64,000 bases of DNA from Megamerina dolium (Eukaryota; Arthropoda; Insecta; Diptera; Megamerinidae): contig OY978529.1 of the NCBI GenBank assembly GCA_963854835.1, forward strand, positions 13,105,139 through 13,169,138. The letters are read 5' to 3'. Made by a program: the position numbers and the translations under genes. Numbering within the stretch: the first letter of the stretch is position 1; each line of letters opens with the position of its first letter. Below, one piece after another: positions 54,336 through 64,000 of this stretch. The notes beneath the pieces are model-generated. The model had not been told where the DNA came from. It worked only from the letters and a program-made list of their open reading frames with translations, and made no database searches.

Positions 54336-54880
54336 GCCTAGACAGATGGCAGCGTTAATCTGGATTACCGGCGCACTTATTCGGAATAAAATATTAACCT
54401 GACAGACGACAGTATTCCGAATTAACTAAACGGCTGATTGCTGTTTTATTAGGTCTGCTCACTTATATTACTATCACTATCAATTTCTGTCATCTGTCAC
54501 TCTCGATATGAGAAAATCTACAAGAAGTACGTGAACTGAAAACTTACAGAAACTTGTAAATTGACATTCACAGTTCGTAATGGACAGCTGAATTTATTTG
54601 TTCGCGGATGCTTTTCATGTCGAAAACTGTTAACAATTGTTGAATGTTTTTATGTTTTGTAAGTTGGATAGAGAAAAATTCACAATAGAATTTTTTCAGC
54701 AGATAGATAGAGAAAAATTCACAATAGAATTTTTTCAGCAGTGTTGCCATCGTAAATTGCCCTAATCCTCTTTAATTTTGAGAATTAACTCGTGGAGTTA
54801 ACGCGGATTAGCTGCAGTTAATGCCCGAGTTAATTCGAATTAAATCGTTAATCCGGATTAACGCTGCCGTCTGTTAGGTC
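54336..54880. mobile_element. 545-bp MITE flanked by TA
   Basis: Inverted ends are GCCTAGACAGATGGCAGCGT on the left and, inverted on the right, GACCTAACAGACGGCAGCGT. They continue TTAATC(T/C)GGATTA, with TA at 54334-54335 and 54881-54882. The interior is noncoding and includes a 39-bp tandem duplication (GATAGAGAAAAATTCACAAT repeated) near 54667-54745 and several TTAATCCG-type subterminal motifs. Confidence 0.78.
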
Positions 54881-54882
54881 TA

Positions 54883-55990
54883 TTACGATGGTAAGGAGTC
54901 TGAATAATACTTTTCATGTTATTTTTCTCAAAAAATAGTGTTTTTTCAACATATGAAATTAATTTTCTCACCGTATTAATCAACAAACTTAAACCCCTTG
55001 TCAGCTTTCGATGGCTCTCAAAAGTAAACTAATAAAAAGTGGTTTATAAAATTCTGTATTGCGAATTTTGAAGACTGACTGATTGCTAATAAGAATGGAG
55101 TATTGCTTCTTGTAGGACTTTTTAAAGGGCTACAAAAACATCTGTTTTAAGCTCTTCTATTTCTATACTTTATTCATTTAGTATTATTATGCTCTATGGG
55201 TCAATTTTTTATCACACACTTTGGCTTCTGTCTGTGTATGTTTTAAATAGAAAAGAAAATCTTAACACGTCAAGTGTTTTGTTTAACTTTTAGAAAAATT
55301 GTCACGTCTCTTATTTAGTCACGTACTATCAGGTGTTTTTTGCGGATGGGTACGTGTGTGTATTTCAAGAAATAGCGTTTTTATGCGAATAAACTATACA
55401 CCTTTGCTTAATTTGACCGTGGTTATTTGTAAATTACTTAATTACGTGTGTGAGAGAAACATTTTGTTAAGAAGAAAATATGTTTATTTAATTAAAGCCA
55501 GAACCAATTTATCATTTCATTTCCGAATATGGTTTGTATGCATTTTCGTGCATATTCATTCTGATTGTAGATTGTTTTATCATTGGAGGTAGGAAATTGA
55601 GTTGGGTTCTTACACTTATTACACACTTAACGATATTTTCGTAATAAGTACATATATATCTGTACATAGGTGTTTATGTACATTAGTGTGGGTCAAATTG
55701 GCCAAAAATCATGTGGAAAAAACGAAAACTACCGATGATTCTACATATGTATGTAAGTATATTTGCCTACTGCACAAAAGATCTTCAGGTCGCAGTTCTT
55801 CATAGTCTTATTAGTAATATTTGCCTACGAAACAATAGGTCTAAAATCAATTTTAACCGTCCTCATTTTAACCGTACAAAAATAAAAAAAAAATATAAAT
55901 GAACTATTTCTTTTGTGGATAACAATAATTAGTTGTCAAAATTTTTTTAAACCCATTAGTATTTAATATTTAATGATGTCACTGGTATTT
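54883..55990. other. Spacer
   Basis: AT-rich; no domain-bearing frame or RNA gene recognised. Confidence 0.45.
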
Positions 55991-55995
55991 TCATC

Positions 55996-57632
55996 TTTTT
56001 ATACCCTGCATAATGCAATATGCATGGTATATTCATTTCGGTCAGATGTTTGTGTCCACTTGAAGGAATCTCCGGAGATATAGACATGGATATATATTCG
56101 TGATCAGCGTCGATTAAATTTTCGATTTAACGATGTCCGTCCGTCCGTCCGTCCGTCTGTCTGTCACCTGGCTGGTTCGCACGATAACTTGAGTAAATAT
56201 TGAGCTATTTCGATGAAATTTGGCATAAGTAATCTATGATCCAAGGGTACGGAGGGGATTGATATTGGGCATGATCGGTCAATAACCACGCCCACACCAA
56301 GCATTCAAAGCGACTAACCTCGAAATTTTCAAAATCTTTAACTTGCTATAACTCACATAATATACCACTTGGGACAACAATATTTGGCACATAGACTTAT
56401 ATTATACTACTATATAACCTCGAAATAAGTTGTTGAGCCACGCCTACTTTTTAGCGTAGCTCTCATACAAAGTGTCTGTACTTCTTTTAAATTGAAACAG
56501 CTGTAACTTCTACAATCTTCTGTCCAGAATAACCATAATTGACACTTAGATTAACATGGTAGTCGGAAATAATATGGCAGAAAATCAGTGTGCCACGCCC
56601 ACTCCTTTTTGGGTCTTCCATACAAAGTTGCGGAAATTAAAAAAAATGTTACCGGTTATAACTTGCAAACTATTCAGCGTAAAATAACGAGATTTAAGGT
56701 GTGGATTAGTATTGTACGAGCAACTAGGCTCACAGAAAATGGGCGCACCACGCCCACTGTTTATAGTAGCCACCATACAAATTTTAAATTGAAACAGGTC
56801 TAACTTCGGCAATCTTCTGCCTAAAATAACCATAATTGACACAGATTAATATCGTAGTCGGCAAAAATCTGGCAGAAAATCAGTGTGCCACGCCCACTCC
56901 TTCATGAGTCTCCCATACAAAGTCGAGGGAATTAAACTAAAACTTTTAAGCTCCATAACTTACAAACCATTTAGCCTAGGACAACGAGATTTAAGGTATG
57001 GATTAGTATTGTACGAGCAACTAGGCTCATAGGAAATGGGCGCGCCATGCCCACTGTTTATTGTAGCCCCCATACAAAATGACTGAAATTCTTTTAAATT
57101 GAAACAGCCGTAACTTCGGCAATCTTCTGTCTAGAATAACCATAATTGACACTTAAATTAATATGATAGTCAGTAATAATCTGGCAAAAAATCAGCATCC
57201 CACGCCCACTTCTTATTGGGGCTCCCATACAAAGTTGAGGAAATTAAACAAAAATTTTAACCGCCATAACTTACAAACTATTCAACGTAGGACAAACGAA
57301 TTTAAGGTGTGGATTAATATTGGAAAATTAATTGGATTTACAAGAAAGAGGTAAGCTACGCCAACTTTTTATATAGCTCCCATACTAAGTCTCGGAATTA
57401 TCTTCAAAACCTCCTTTAAATTATCCCTTTTAGAACTCTCATAACATACAAGGTACTTCGTCAAAGTCAACCATATTTCGGGTGTAAATTAGTAGTATAT
57501 GCAAAAAATTGTTTTTCAAAAAGTTGAAATAAAAGAAAAAGATGGATATTCGAGTCAACTTTTTATATATAAATCTACATATGCAGGGTATAATTTGGTC
57601 GGCCCCAGCCGACTGTAAGGAGATTTTTTTTT
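55996..57632. repeat. Noncoding interspersed repeat, copy 2
   Basis: Same element as 35413-36985 in the same orientation, with identical ends (TATACCCTGCATA at 56000-56012, TATGCAGGGTATA at 57580-57592, hairpin GTCGGC/GCCGAC at 57598-57613). The CCGT microsatellite is two units longer here, and an extra ~60-bp segment is present near 57410. Most other differences are single bases. Confidence 0.82.
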
Positions 57633-57634
57633 TT

Positions 57635-58718
57635 TGTTATTATGTTCTTTTCGCTATACGAACTTGACCTTTGATTTTTATACATACATTTATCATAAGT
57701 ACAACGATTTAATCCGAAAAATGTTGTACGTATCTTCAGTACAATAAAATGGAATGGCATATGGACTTAATACCATAAATATTTTAATACAAACCTAACA
57801 TTTCTCTGATACATAGGTATTGCTAAAAGTTTCCGGCACCGGCCAAGAGATTCGTTTGCCGGATGCCCCAATATGACTTTCTTAAATTTTAATATAGTAA
57901 ACGTCACTGACTGACGTTTGCCTCGAAAATGGAAATTTTTGCGTGATAATGAAGCACCATCCGGTGATATCCCTGGACATACGTACAATAAGTACAATAT
58001 TTTTGAATTTGTGTGTTTCTGCCTCTATGGTACGGTAAGTGCTATATGACAAGTAATCAAAAATAAAAAATCCCACTGGTGTATGACGAACGACATTGTC
58101 AGATGACCGATTTCTATCTGAGTACTTAGCCATATGGTATATAAGAATAAACCGTACAATTAAAGCTCTGAAGTGGAAACAATATTGGCAATAGTCAGGC
58201 ACACAATAATGCGTTTGATCAAAATAAGTGCGAGTAAGGGTAAATTCAGTGGTCTGTATATATTATCTTAATGGATACACATATAATCTCTATACATATT
58301 TACATGGATACATATGATGATCATAGTTGATACTGTATGCTAAATGCTTTATGGTATATCGAATTCATTTTGTGCATGGTTTTTGATTAACCCTTATACC
58401 CTTTCAAAGGTACACTTCCACTACCCTCTTTTCGATAATACCTAATGAATGAGACCATATCTAATAAAATGCACAAGTATTTTATTGATATCATTTTCAA
58501 TTAAAAGCCAAAGCTTGTTTGTTTTACATTTTACTAAAGATACAACTAACCTAGATAATGTTATACTATTATAACTAAAAATAACTAAATAAAATGAATA
58601 AAATCCTGTAAAAAACGAAAATATGTCTTAAACAAAATAAAACTAAAATCGATATTACTTATATTAAAAAAAACAAATTCTTATTAAATTAAACAAAAGA
58701 AAAATATATTTTTTAAAT
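57635..58718. other. Spacer
   Basis: No recognised feature; short frames on the minus strand near 57880-58200 lack known domains. Confidence 0.45.
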
Positions 58719-58730
58719 TAATATCACATT

Positions 58731-58763
58731 TCAGTTCGCGAAAGTCACCAATAAGAGTGGACG
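58731..58763 (+). promoter_or_regulatory. Internal promoter of the jockey-clade LINE (Inr and DPE-like)
   Basis: The element starts exactly with TCAGTT, a perfect Drosophila initiator (TCAKTY) with its A at 58733. GGACG at 58759-58763 fits the downstream promoter element consensus RGWYV at about +27, one base from the canonical +28. LINEs of this group use internal initiator/downstream promoters so that full-length RNA carries its own promoter. Confidence 0.7.
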
Positions 58764-58843
58764 TCTTTATTTTGATTTTTAGAAAAAAAAAAAAAAAAAA
58801 CAAATAAAATAATAATATAATTTGCAAACATTTTGTTTACAGT

Positions 58844-60457
58844 ATGAGTGTTCAGCGCTCTCCTCTCCGGCAACGGCAATCGCCTGTTAATGTGTGTGTA
58901 AACAATAATTTGCAGTCACCCGCGCAAACCCCCCCGATAAGTGCATTATCAAATAAAACAGTTGATACACACTGCACAAGTGAAAGTAACAGTGCAAATC
59001 TTTTGCCTGCACATATTAAAAATTCATCAAATTTTGCAACAACAATAAATACAGACAAAAAAAATAATTTGTTCTATCGTGATATACTATCTCCCTCTAT
59101 ACCGTGGAGTGTACAATGTGCTTCTCCTGCTGTAACACCAACAGCTACAACATCAAAGCAATCAAATAACGGCACTTCTACTGAAGTGCATGACCCAGTA
59201 GTTAAAGCAACTAGTGCGATGACTAATAAAGAACCAGTTGCTGTTCAAACTGGTATTGATCGCTACATTACTGTAGTAAAGCGAAAGAGAAGTCCGCAAA
59301 ATTCAAAACAAATGAATTCAACAAAAATTCAAAAGCAGAACACTGTCCCTATTAGTTCGGAAAATAGATACGCTCTGCTTTCAGGTGATGAAAGTGACGA
59401 AAATATTATCTCCAAGAAAAATTTCAAACCCCCACCCATTTTCTTGAGAGAACGCAACTCAGATAAGTTGATTTCTAGAATTACAAGTCTTATAGGACCA
59501 AAGAATTTCCATGTTGTTCCTATTCGCAAAGGCCAAATTGAGGAAACAAAAGTGCAAATCTACAGCGAAACTCATTATCGCAAAGTAATAGCGGAATTTG
59601 ATGCTGTAAAAAAGAATTACTACACATATCAGCTAAAAAGTAGTAAGGGCTTAATCGTTGTACTCAAAGGCGTCGAACCCAACGTTGATATTAACGAAAT
59701 CAAACTTGCCCTCCAGGAAGAAGGGTTTCAAGCCAAAACAGTATTCAACATTCTCAACAAGAGCAATATACCTCAACCGTTATATCGTATTGAGCTTCAG
59801 CCTGAAACAAAACCCCTAAAAAAAGGTGAAGTACACCCCATATATAAAATTCGATATTTATTGCATCGCAAAATCACAATCGAAGAACCCCATAAGAGAA
59901 CTGGACCTCCTCAGTGCAGCAACTGCCAAGAATATGGACATACTAAGACATATTGTACTCTGCCAGCTGTTTGTGTGATTTGTGGAGATCTCCATAAATC
60001 AAACATATGCCCAAAATCTAAAGGCGATGCTAGCATGAAAAAATGCAGCAATTGTGGAGGTAATCACACCGCAAATTATAGAGGTTGCCCAGTATATACA
60101 ACCCTAAAGCTAAATTTCTCCGCTAGCAATCAACCTCTAAAACCAGTTGAGCAAACTCAGATAGCCAACTCAAGTAAGAGACAAAATATTGATGCAACAC
60201 AATTCTTCTCTGCAATCCCAAACAAGAATCAAACCAATTCATACGCTAGCGTCTTAAAACAAAACCCACACCAACAAAGCAATGTAAATAATGAGCAGAA
60301 ACACTCACTGCCCACCCAACAGCCAAGTACCCTTGAACATTTGCTTCAAACATTGATTCAGAATATGAACCAATTCATGAACTCAATGCAAACAATGATG
60401 CAAGAAATGATGAAAAATCAATCGATGTTACTCCAAACATTGCTATCCAGACCATGA
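58844..60457 (+). CDS. Jockey-clade LINE ORF1, gag-like RNA-binding protein
   Basis: 537 residues. The N-terminus (1-200) is Ser/Thr/Gln/Asn-rich and disordered-looking. A PRE_C2HC-like region follows at about 258-330 (YTYQLKSSKGLIVVLKGVEP). Three zinc knuckles come next: C358-C361-H366-C371, C377-C380-H384-C389 and C401-C404-H408-C415. The C-terminus is Gln/Met-rich (490-537). The expected role is binding LINE RNA and forming the particle. Its stop overlaps ORF2's start as ATGA. The first Met is used because the MSV start is shared with the relic at 28340. Confidence 0.93.
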   Translation: MSVQRSPLRQRQSPVNVCVNNNLQSPAQTPPISALSNKTVDTHCTSESNSANLLPAHIKNSSNFATTINTDKKNNLFYRDILSPSIPWSVQCASPAVTPTATTSKQSNNGTSTEVHDPVVKATSAMTNKEPVAVQTGIDRYITVVKRKRSPQNSKQMNSTKIQKQNTVPISSENRYALLSGDESDENIISKKNFKPPPIFLRERNSDKLISRITSLIGPKNFHVVPIRKGQIEETKVQIYSETHYRKVIAEFDAVKKNYYTYQLKSSKGLIVVLKGVEPNVDINEIKLALQEEGFQAKTVFNILNKSNIPQPLYRIELQPETKPLKKGEVHPIYKIRYLLHRKITIEEPHKRTGPPQCSNCQEYGHTKTYCTLPAVCVICGDLHKSNICPKSKGDASMKKCSNCGGNHTANYRGCPVYTTLKLNFSASNQPLKPVEQTQIANSSKRQNIDATQFFSAIPNKNQTNSYASVLKQNPHQQSNVNNEQKHSLPTQQPSTLEHLLQTLIQNMNQFMNSMQTMMQEMMKNQSMLLQTLLSRP

Positions 60458-63102
60458 GTTGTCTCAAGATATGCCACTGGAACGCCAACGGCTTAAGCCA
60501 GCACCGTTTGGAGCTAATTCAATTCCTTGAATCCAGCCAAATCGACATAATGATGATATCTGAGACCCATTTCACTGACAAAAATTGCTACCAAATACCA
60601 TATTACAAACTGTACACCACAAATCATCCGCATGGTAAGGCACGCGGAGGAACTGCCATATTGATAAAAAGCAGAATAAAACATCATGTTCTCGAAGATT
60701 TTAGTAGCGTCTACTTGCAAGCAACATCTATATGTCTGGAAGAATACATCTCTAAGCTAGTAATATCTGCGATATACTGTCCCCCAAGATACAGTATTAC
60801 CGAACAGCAATATAAAGAATTTTTCTCAACTCTTGGTAGCAAATTCTTGGTTGCTGGCGATTTCAACGCCAAACACACTCACTGGGGCTCCCGATTAATA
60901 ACTCCAAAAGGCAAAAGACTATGTTCAATCATCACTAACCACGGCTACGATGTTATTTCAAATGGTCAACCGACATATTGGCCGACGGACAAGAGGAAAA
61001 TACCCGATCTCATAGACTTTGGAGTCGCCAAAGGTTTGCAGATGGAAAATATCTCCACAGAGTGTAATTATGATCTATCATCTGACCACTCACCCACGGT
61101 AATATCTATAAAATCACCAAGCCCCCAAAGCAATTGCGTTAGAAAGAAAATAGACTGGTTAAAATTCAAGAAATATATAAATTCCCATCTTCCTCTGAGT
61201 ACTGTATTAAGAAATGGACACGATGTAGACTCAGCACTCGAAAAATTCAACCAGCTGCTCTCATTAGCTCTTAGCTCAGCCACCTGCACAAAGGTATGCA
61301 AGCAATCAAACTATAGCCCATACACACCAGCCGATATTGAATTGCTAGTAAGACAAAAAAGAAGACTCCGAAGACAATGGCAAGAATTCAGATCACCGAA
61401 TCTGAAAACACAGCTACAGCACTGCACTCGAAAGTTAAAGCAAGCCTTAAAAAATAAAAACAACAAAGAGTTAGAAGAGCACATAGCGAAATTAACACCT
61501 GGTGAAGCGTCAGACTACTCCTTGTGGAAATCAGCAAAAAAATCAAATCGGCCAATTCTCACTGATTCCCCCATCCGTTTGAGTGACGGTAATTGGGCTA
61601 GAAGCAACTGTGAGAAGGGTTTGGCTTTTGCAAACCACCTAAAAAGTGTGTTTACACCCAATCCACCCTCTTCACAGTCCTCATTACCAATATTAACTTC
61701 TCAACCTTGCTCAATAACGCTCAAAATTAAAAAAAAGGACATATTCAAAGCAATTTATAAAGATTTAAACCCAAAAAAATCACCTGGTCCAGATAAAATT
61801 ACCGGTAAAATGATAAAAGAGCTACCTCCGGCTTCAGTAATTCATCTGATGCACATTTTCAATGCTATCCTTCGTATTAAACACTATCCCAAATGCTGGA
61901 AAACTTCAAAAATTATTATGATAGCAAAACCAGGAAAAGACCCTACAAAAGTTGCATCGTACAGACCTATCAGCCTCCTGCCTCTACTTTCTAAAGTATT
62001 CGAAAAGCTACTTGTCATGAATATAACTCCATTTATTAATCTCAACCAACTGATTCCTCAACATCAGTTTGGATTTAGAAAACAGCACGGCACAATAGAA
62101 CAAGTCCACCGCATTGTAACTCTGATAAGGAACACTTTTGAAGAAAAAAAGTATTGCTCAGCTGTCTTTCTTGATATCACTCAAGCTTTCGATAAAGTAT
62201 GGCACGATGGCCTTATTTACAAACTCAAAATATTACTGCCTGCAAATGTCTCCTCATTGCTTAGTAGCTACCTCACGAAAAGACAATTTCTCGTACATCA
62301 CAAGGATTACACAACAAATCCATTGGATATTCACGCTGGCGTTCCTCAAGGAAGCGTTTTGGGTCCCTTACTGTATCTCTTATACACTTCAGATATGCCC
62401 AACAATAACTATACATTCATATCGACCTTTGCTGATGATACGGCAATATTGTGCTCTCGCTCTAACCCCATAGAAGCTACTAAACTCCTGCAGACTCATG
62501 TCGATTCTCTCGAAATCTGGCTAGCAAAATGGCGTATAAAAGTCAATGAATCAAAGAGCGTACATGTAACCTTCACGCTAAGGCTAGATACATGTCCCCC
62601 ACTTAAAATTAATGGCCAATCAGTTCCACAATGTTCCTCAACAAAGTACTTGGGTATTCACCTCGACAGAAGGCTGACATGGAAAAATCACATAGAGGCA
62701 AAGAAAACTCAGATCAAGCTTAAAATGAATCAGTTATGGTGGCTGTTACACAAAAGATCAAAGTTGAATCTTGAATACAAAGTGCTATTATATAAAGCAA
62801 TCCTGAAACCAATCTGGACTTATGGTATTCAGTTTTGGGGCACCGCATCTCCCTCTAATATCGAAAAATTGCAGCGAATACAATCCAAGTGTCTGCGAAT
62901 TATTGTAAATGCGCCTTGGTATATGAGGAACGTTAACATCCATCGAGATTTAAATGTATCCACAATTTCTGAGGAAGTTGCAATGTCCTGCAGAAGCTAC
63001 ATTCAAAAATTACACAATCATCCGAATCCCCTTGCTAGGCAATTGTTGCTGAGCAAGGGGCATCGTCGATTAAAAAGAAAAGACACACTGAATATGCTGT
63101 AA
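60454..63102 (+). CDS. Jockey-clade LINE ORF2, endonuclease and reverse transcriptase
   Basis: 882 residues, intact. The APE-type endonuclease is at 1-220 with N11, E37, D136/N138 (VAGDFNAKH) and D211-H212 (SSDHSPTV). RT is at about 430-760: KSPGPDKITG, SYRPISLLPLLSK, FLDITQAFDKVWHDGL, GVPQGSVLGPLLY and catalytic F659-A-D-D662. There is no RNase H, as usual for jockey. It would nick target DNA and prime cDNA synthesis there. The ATG overlaps the ORF1 stop by ATGA, implying translation by termination-reinitiation (inference). Confidence 0.95.
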   Translation: MSCLKICHWNANGLSQHRLELIQFLESSQIDIMMISETHFTDKNCYQIPYYKLYTTNHPHGKARGGTAILIKSRIKHHVLEDFSSVYLQATSICLEEYISKLVISAIYCPPRYSITEQQYKEFFSTLGSKFLVAGDFNAKHTHWGSRLITPKGKRLCSIITNHGYDVISNGQPTYWPTDKRKIPDLIDFGVAKGLQMENISTECNYDLSSDHSPTVISIKSPSPQSNCVRKKIDWLKFKKYINSHLPLSTVLRNGHDVDSALEKFNQLLSLALSSATCTKVCKQSNYSPYTPADIELLVRQKRRLRRQWQEFRSPNLKTQLQHCTRKLKQALKNKNNKELEEHIAKLTPGEASDYSLWKSAKKSNRPILTDSPIRLSDGNWARSNCEKGLAFANHLKSVFTPNPPSSQSSLPILTSQPCSITLKIKKKDIFKAIYKDLNPKKSPGPDKITGKMIKELPPASVIHLMHIFNAILRIKHYPKCWKTSKIIMIAKPGKDPTKVASYRPISLLPLLSKVFEKLLVMNITPFINLNQLIPQHQFGFRKQHGTIEQVHRIVTLIRNTFEEKKYCSAVFLDITQAFDKVWHDGLIYKLKILLPANVSSLLSSYLTKRQFLVHHKDYTTNPLDIHAGVPQGSVLGPLLYLLYTSDMPNNNYTFISTFADDTAILCSRSNPIEATKLLQTHVDSLEIWLAKWRIKVNESKSVHVTFTLRLDTCPPLKINGQSVPQCSSTKYLGIHLDRRLTWKNHIEAKKTQIKLKMNQLWWLLHKRSKLNLEYKVLLYKAILKPIWTYGIQFWGTASPSNIEKLQRIQSKCLRIIVNAPWYMRNVNIHRDLNVSTISEEVAMSCRSYIQKLHNHPNPLARQLLLSKGHRRLKRKDTLNML

Positions 63103-63218
63103 AATTGCTACATCTCGCGACTCACCAAATTGTGATGGAACGTAGGGGATATCACATAGTTTTATTTAGTTTGTAAGATTTTAATACTTATTGTTAGTTT
63201 CTTGTATAAGAAAGATTC

Positions 63219-63224
63219 AATAAA
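63219..63224 (+). terminator. Polyadenylation signal of the LINE
   Basis: AATAAA lies about 12 bases before the A tail at 63236-63263, the usual place for cleavage and polyadenylation of LINE RNA. Confidence 0.75.
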
Positions 63225-63234
63225 AAAAAATAAG

Positions 63235-63268
<34 letters not shown>

Positions 63269-63348
63269 CACATTCAGATAAACAACATAAAAATAAAAGT
63301 AAAAAATACAAAGGAATGTATTCTCTGAATTTATATGACATTTAGTTA

Positions 63349-63733
63349 GGTTAGGTTAGGTTACGTGGCTGCCCTCTTCCGGAGAGGACACACTTAGGCC
63401 AGAAAGGCCCATTTTGATACCACCGAGCTTCTCTTTCAATACTGTTGTGCGTGTTAAATTTGGACAGCATTAGAAGGGACCTACTTATATTAGCCGATTC
63501 CGAACGGCAGAACCCTTCTGACATCACTTTAACTTAGTTTTTGTCACAGAGCTCTTTTAAGAAGCTTTTTGGCAAATTGTTACTGCTGGAAAAATTGCCA
63601 TTTCTTGCCGGCAGGTGGGTACCGTTCGAAAGAAAAATCTTCTCGATATTAAATTTTATTATGCTTCAGCCGGGGATTGACTGCCCTACAGTTCAGAAGG
63701 CGAACGCACTAATCACCAAGGTACGGCATCTAC
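63349..63733 (-). mobile_element. SINE copy 5 (LINE-type TAACC tail)
   Basis: On the minus strand it has a tRNA-like head (about 63670-63733, decayed A box), the common body, a GGCC-TTTCT-GGCC hairpin and TAAGTGTGTCC segment, and TAACC repeats. The perfect 14-bp duplication ATGACATTTAGTTA at 63335-63348 and 63734-63747 fixes both borders and shows that the LINE-like tail belongs to the SINE. Confidence 0.9.
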
Positions 63734-63747
63734 ATGACATTTAGTTA

Positions 63748-64000
63748 AACATAATATTTTTTAATTCGCTCTGTATTTGCTCTATACATTAAATAACGAA
63801 ATTCAAATTTAATTTATAATTACGAAAAGAAATTACAATTTGATCCATTTTCTATATTAAAGCCGTTCATAGTGATGGCACTCTTGAGCGAAAAACGAAT
63901 CCAAGAAAATAAAAAAACAATCCATATGGACCATACACGTCAGGGTAGTAATGAAATTGAATAATACATCGTAAGCATATGTATTTGTATTTATTTGTTG
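63748..64000. other. Spacer to the right edge
   Basis: AT-rich sequence; nothing recognised. Confidence 0.45.

Larger units (their letters stand above)
58731..63263 (+). mobile_element. Structurally complete jockey-clade LINE with target-site duplication
   Basis: 4.5 kb bounded by AATATCACATT at 58720-58730 and 63264-63274. It has a short 5' UTR, two intact ORFs, a 3' UTR with AATAAA at 63219-63224 and a ~28-base A tail. Both ORFs are full length with intact motifs. A perfect duplication and a long pure A tail indicate a very recent insertion that may still be able to move (inference). Confidence 0.95.

Overview
This window is eukaryotic and contains no host gene that I can recognise. Nearly everything identifiable is a transposable element (TE) or a relic of one. 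The families suggest a dipteran insect, probably an acalyptrate fly such as a tephritid (inference). They are a copia element whose proteins look very close to Drosophila copia, Ty3/gypsy elements with a tRNA-Leu primer site, jockey-clade and RNase H-bearing LINEs, Tc1/mariner elements, and AT-rich spacers with dipteran-style LINE promoters.

Region 1 (1-7539): three RNase H-bearing LINE relics on the minus strand. LINE A (737-5173) is nested inside LINE B (1-736 plus 5174-6700) with a 13-bp target-site duplication (TSD). LINE B also carries a tRNA-derived SINE, and LINE C (6735-7525) is a 3' fragment.

Region 2 (7540-35316): four copies of one Mdg3-like Ty3/gypsy family, all on the minus strand. 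Copy a is an old deleted copy. Copy b, a full-structure copy, sits in a's right LTR, and a young copia element sits inside b's integrase region. Copies c and d have lost protease, reverse transcriptase and RNase H and fuse Gag to integrase; in d this is one uninterrupted 977-residue frame. Copy c sits in a jockey-clade LINE relic, which also holds an RTE-like fragment. Copy d's right LTR carries a Tc1-like transposon with IR/DR ends. Between them is a plus-strand solo LTR split by a MITE.

Region 3 (35317-58719): low-density AT-rich spacer. It holds two copies of a 1.6-kb noncoding repeat built of ~150-bp units, mariner and LINE relics, two MITEs flanked by TA, three SINE copies, another solo LTR and a 260-bp AT microsatellite.

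Region 4 (58720-64000): a structurally complete jockey-clade LINE with an 11-bp TSD, intact ORF1 and ORF2 overlapping as ATGA, an Inr/DPE-like promoter and a poly(A) tail, followed by a SINE with a 14-bp TSD.

How the parts relate: the SINE appears to borrow its 3' end from LINE A-like elements. The Gag-integrase elements presumably depend on full copies such as b for reverse transcriptase. In the first 33 kb almost every TE lies on the minus strand, so a plus-strand transcript would be antisense to nearly all of them, as in uni-strand piRNA clusters (inference only).
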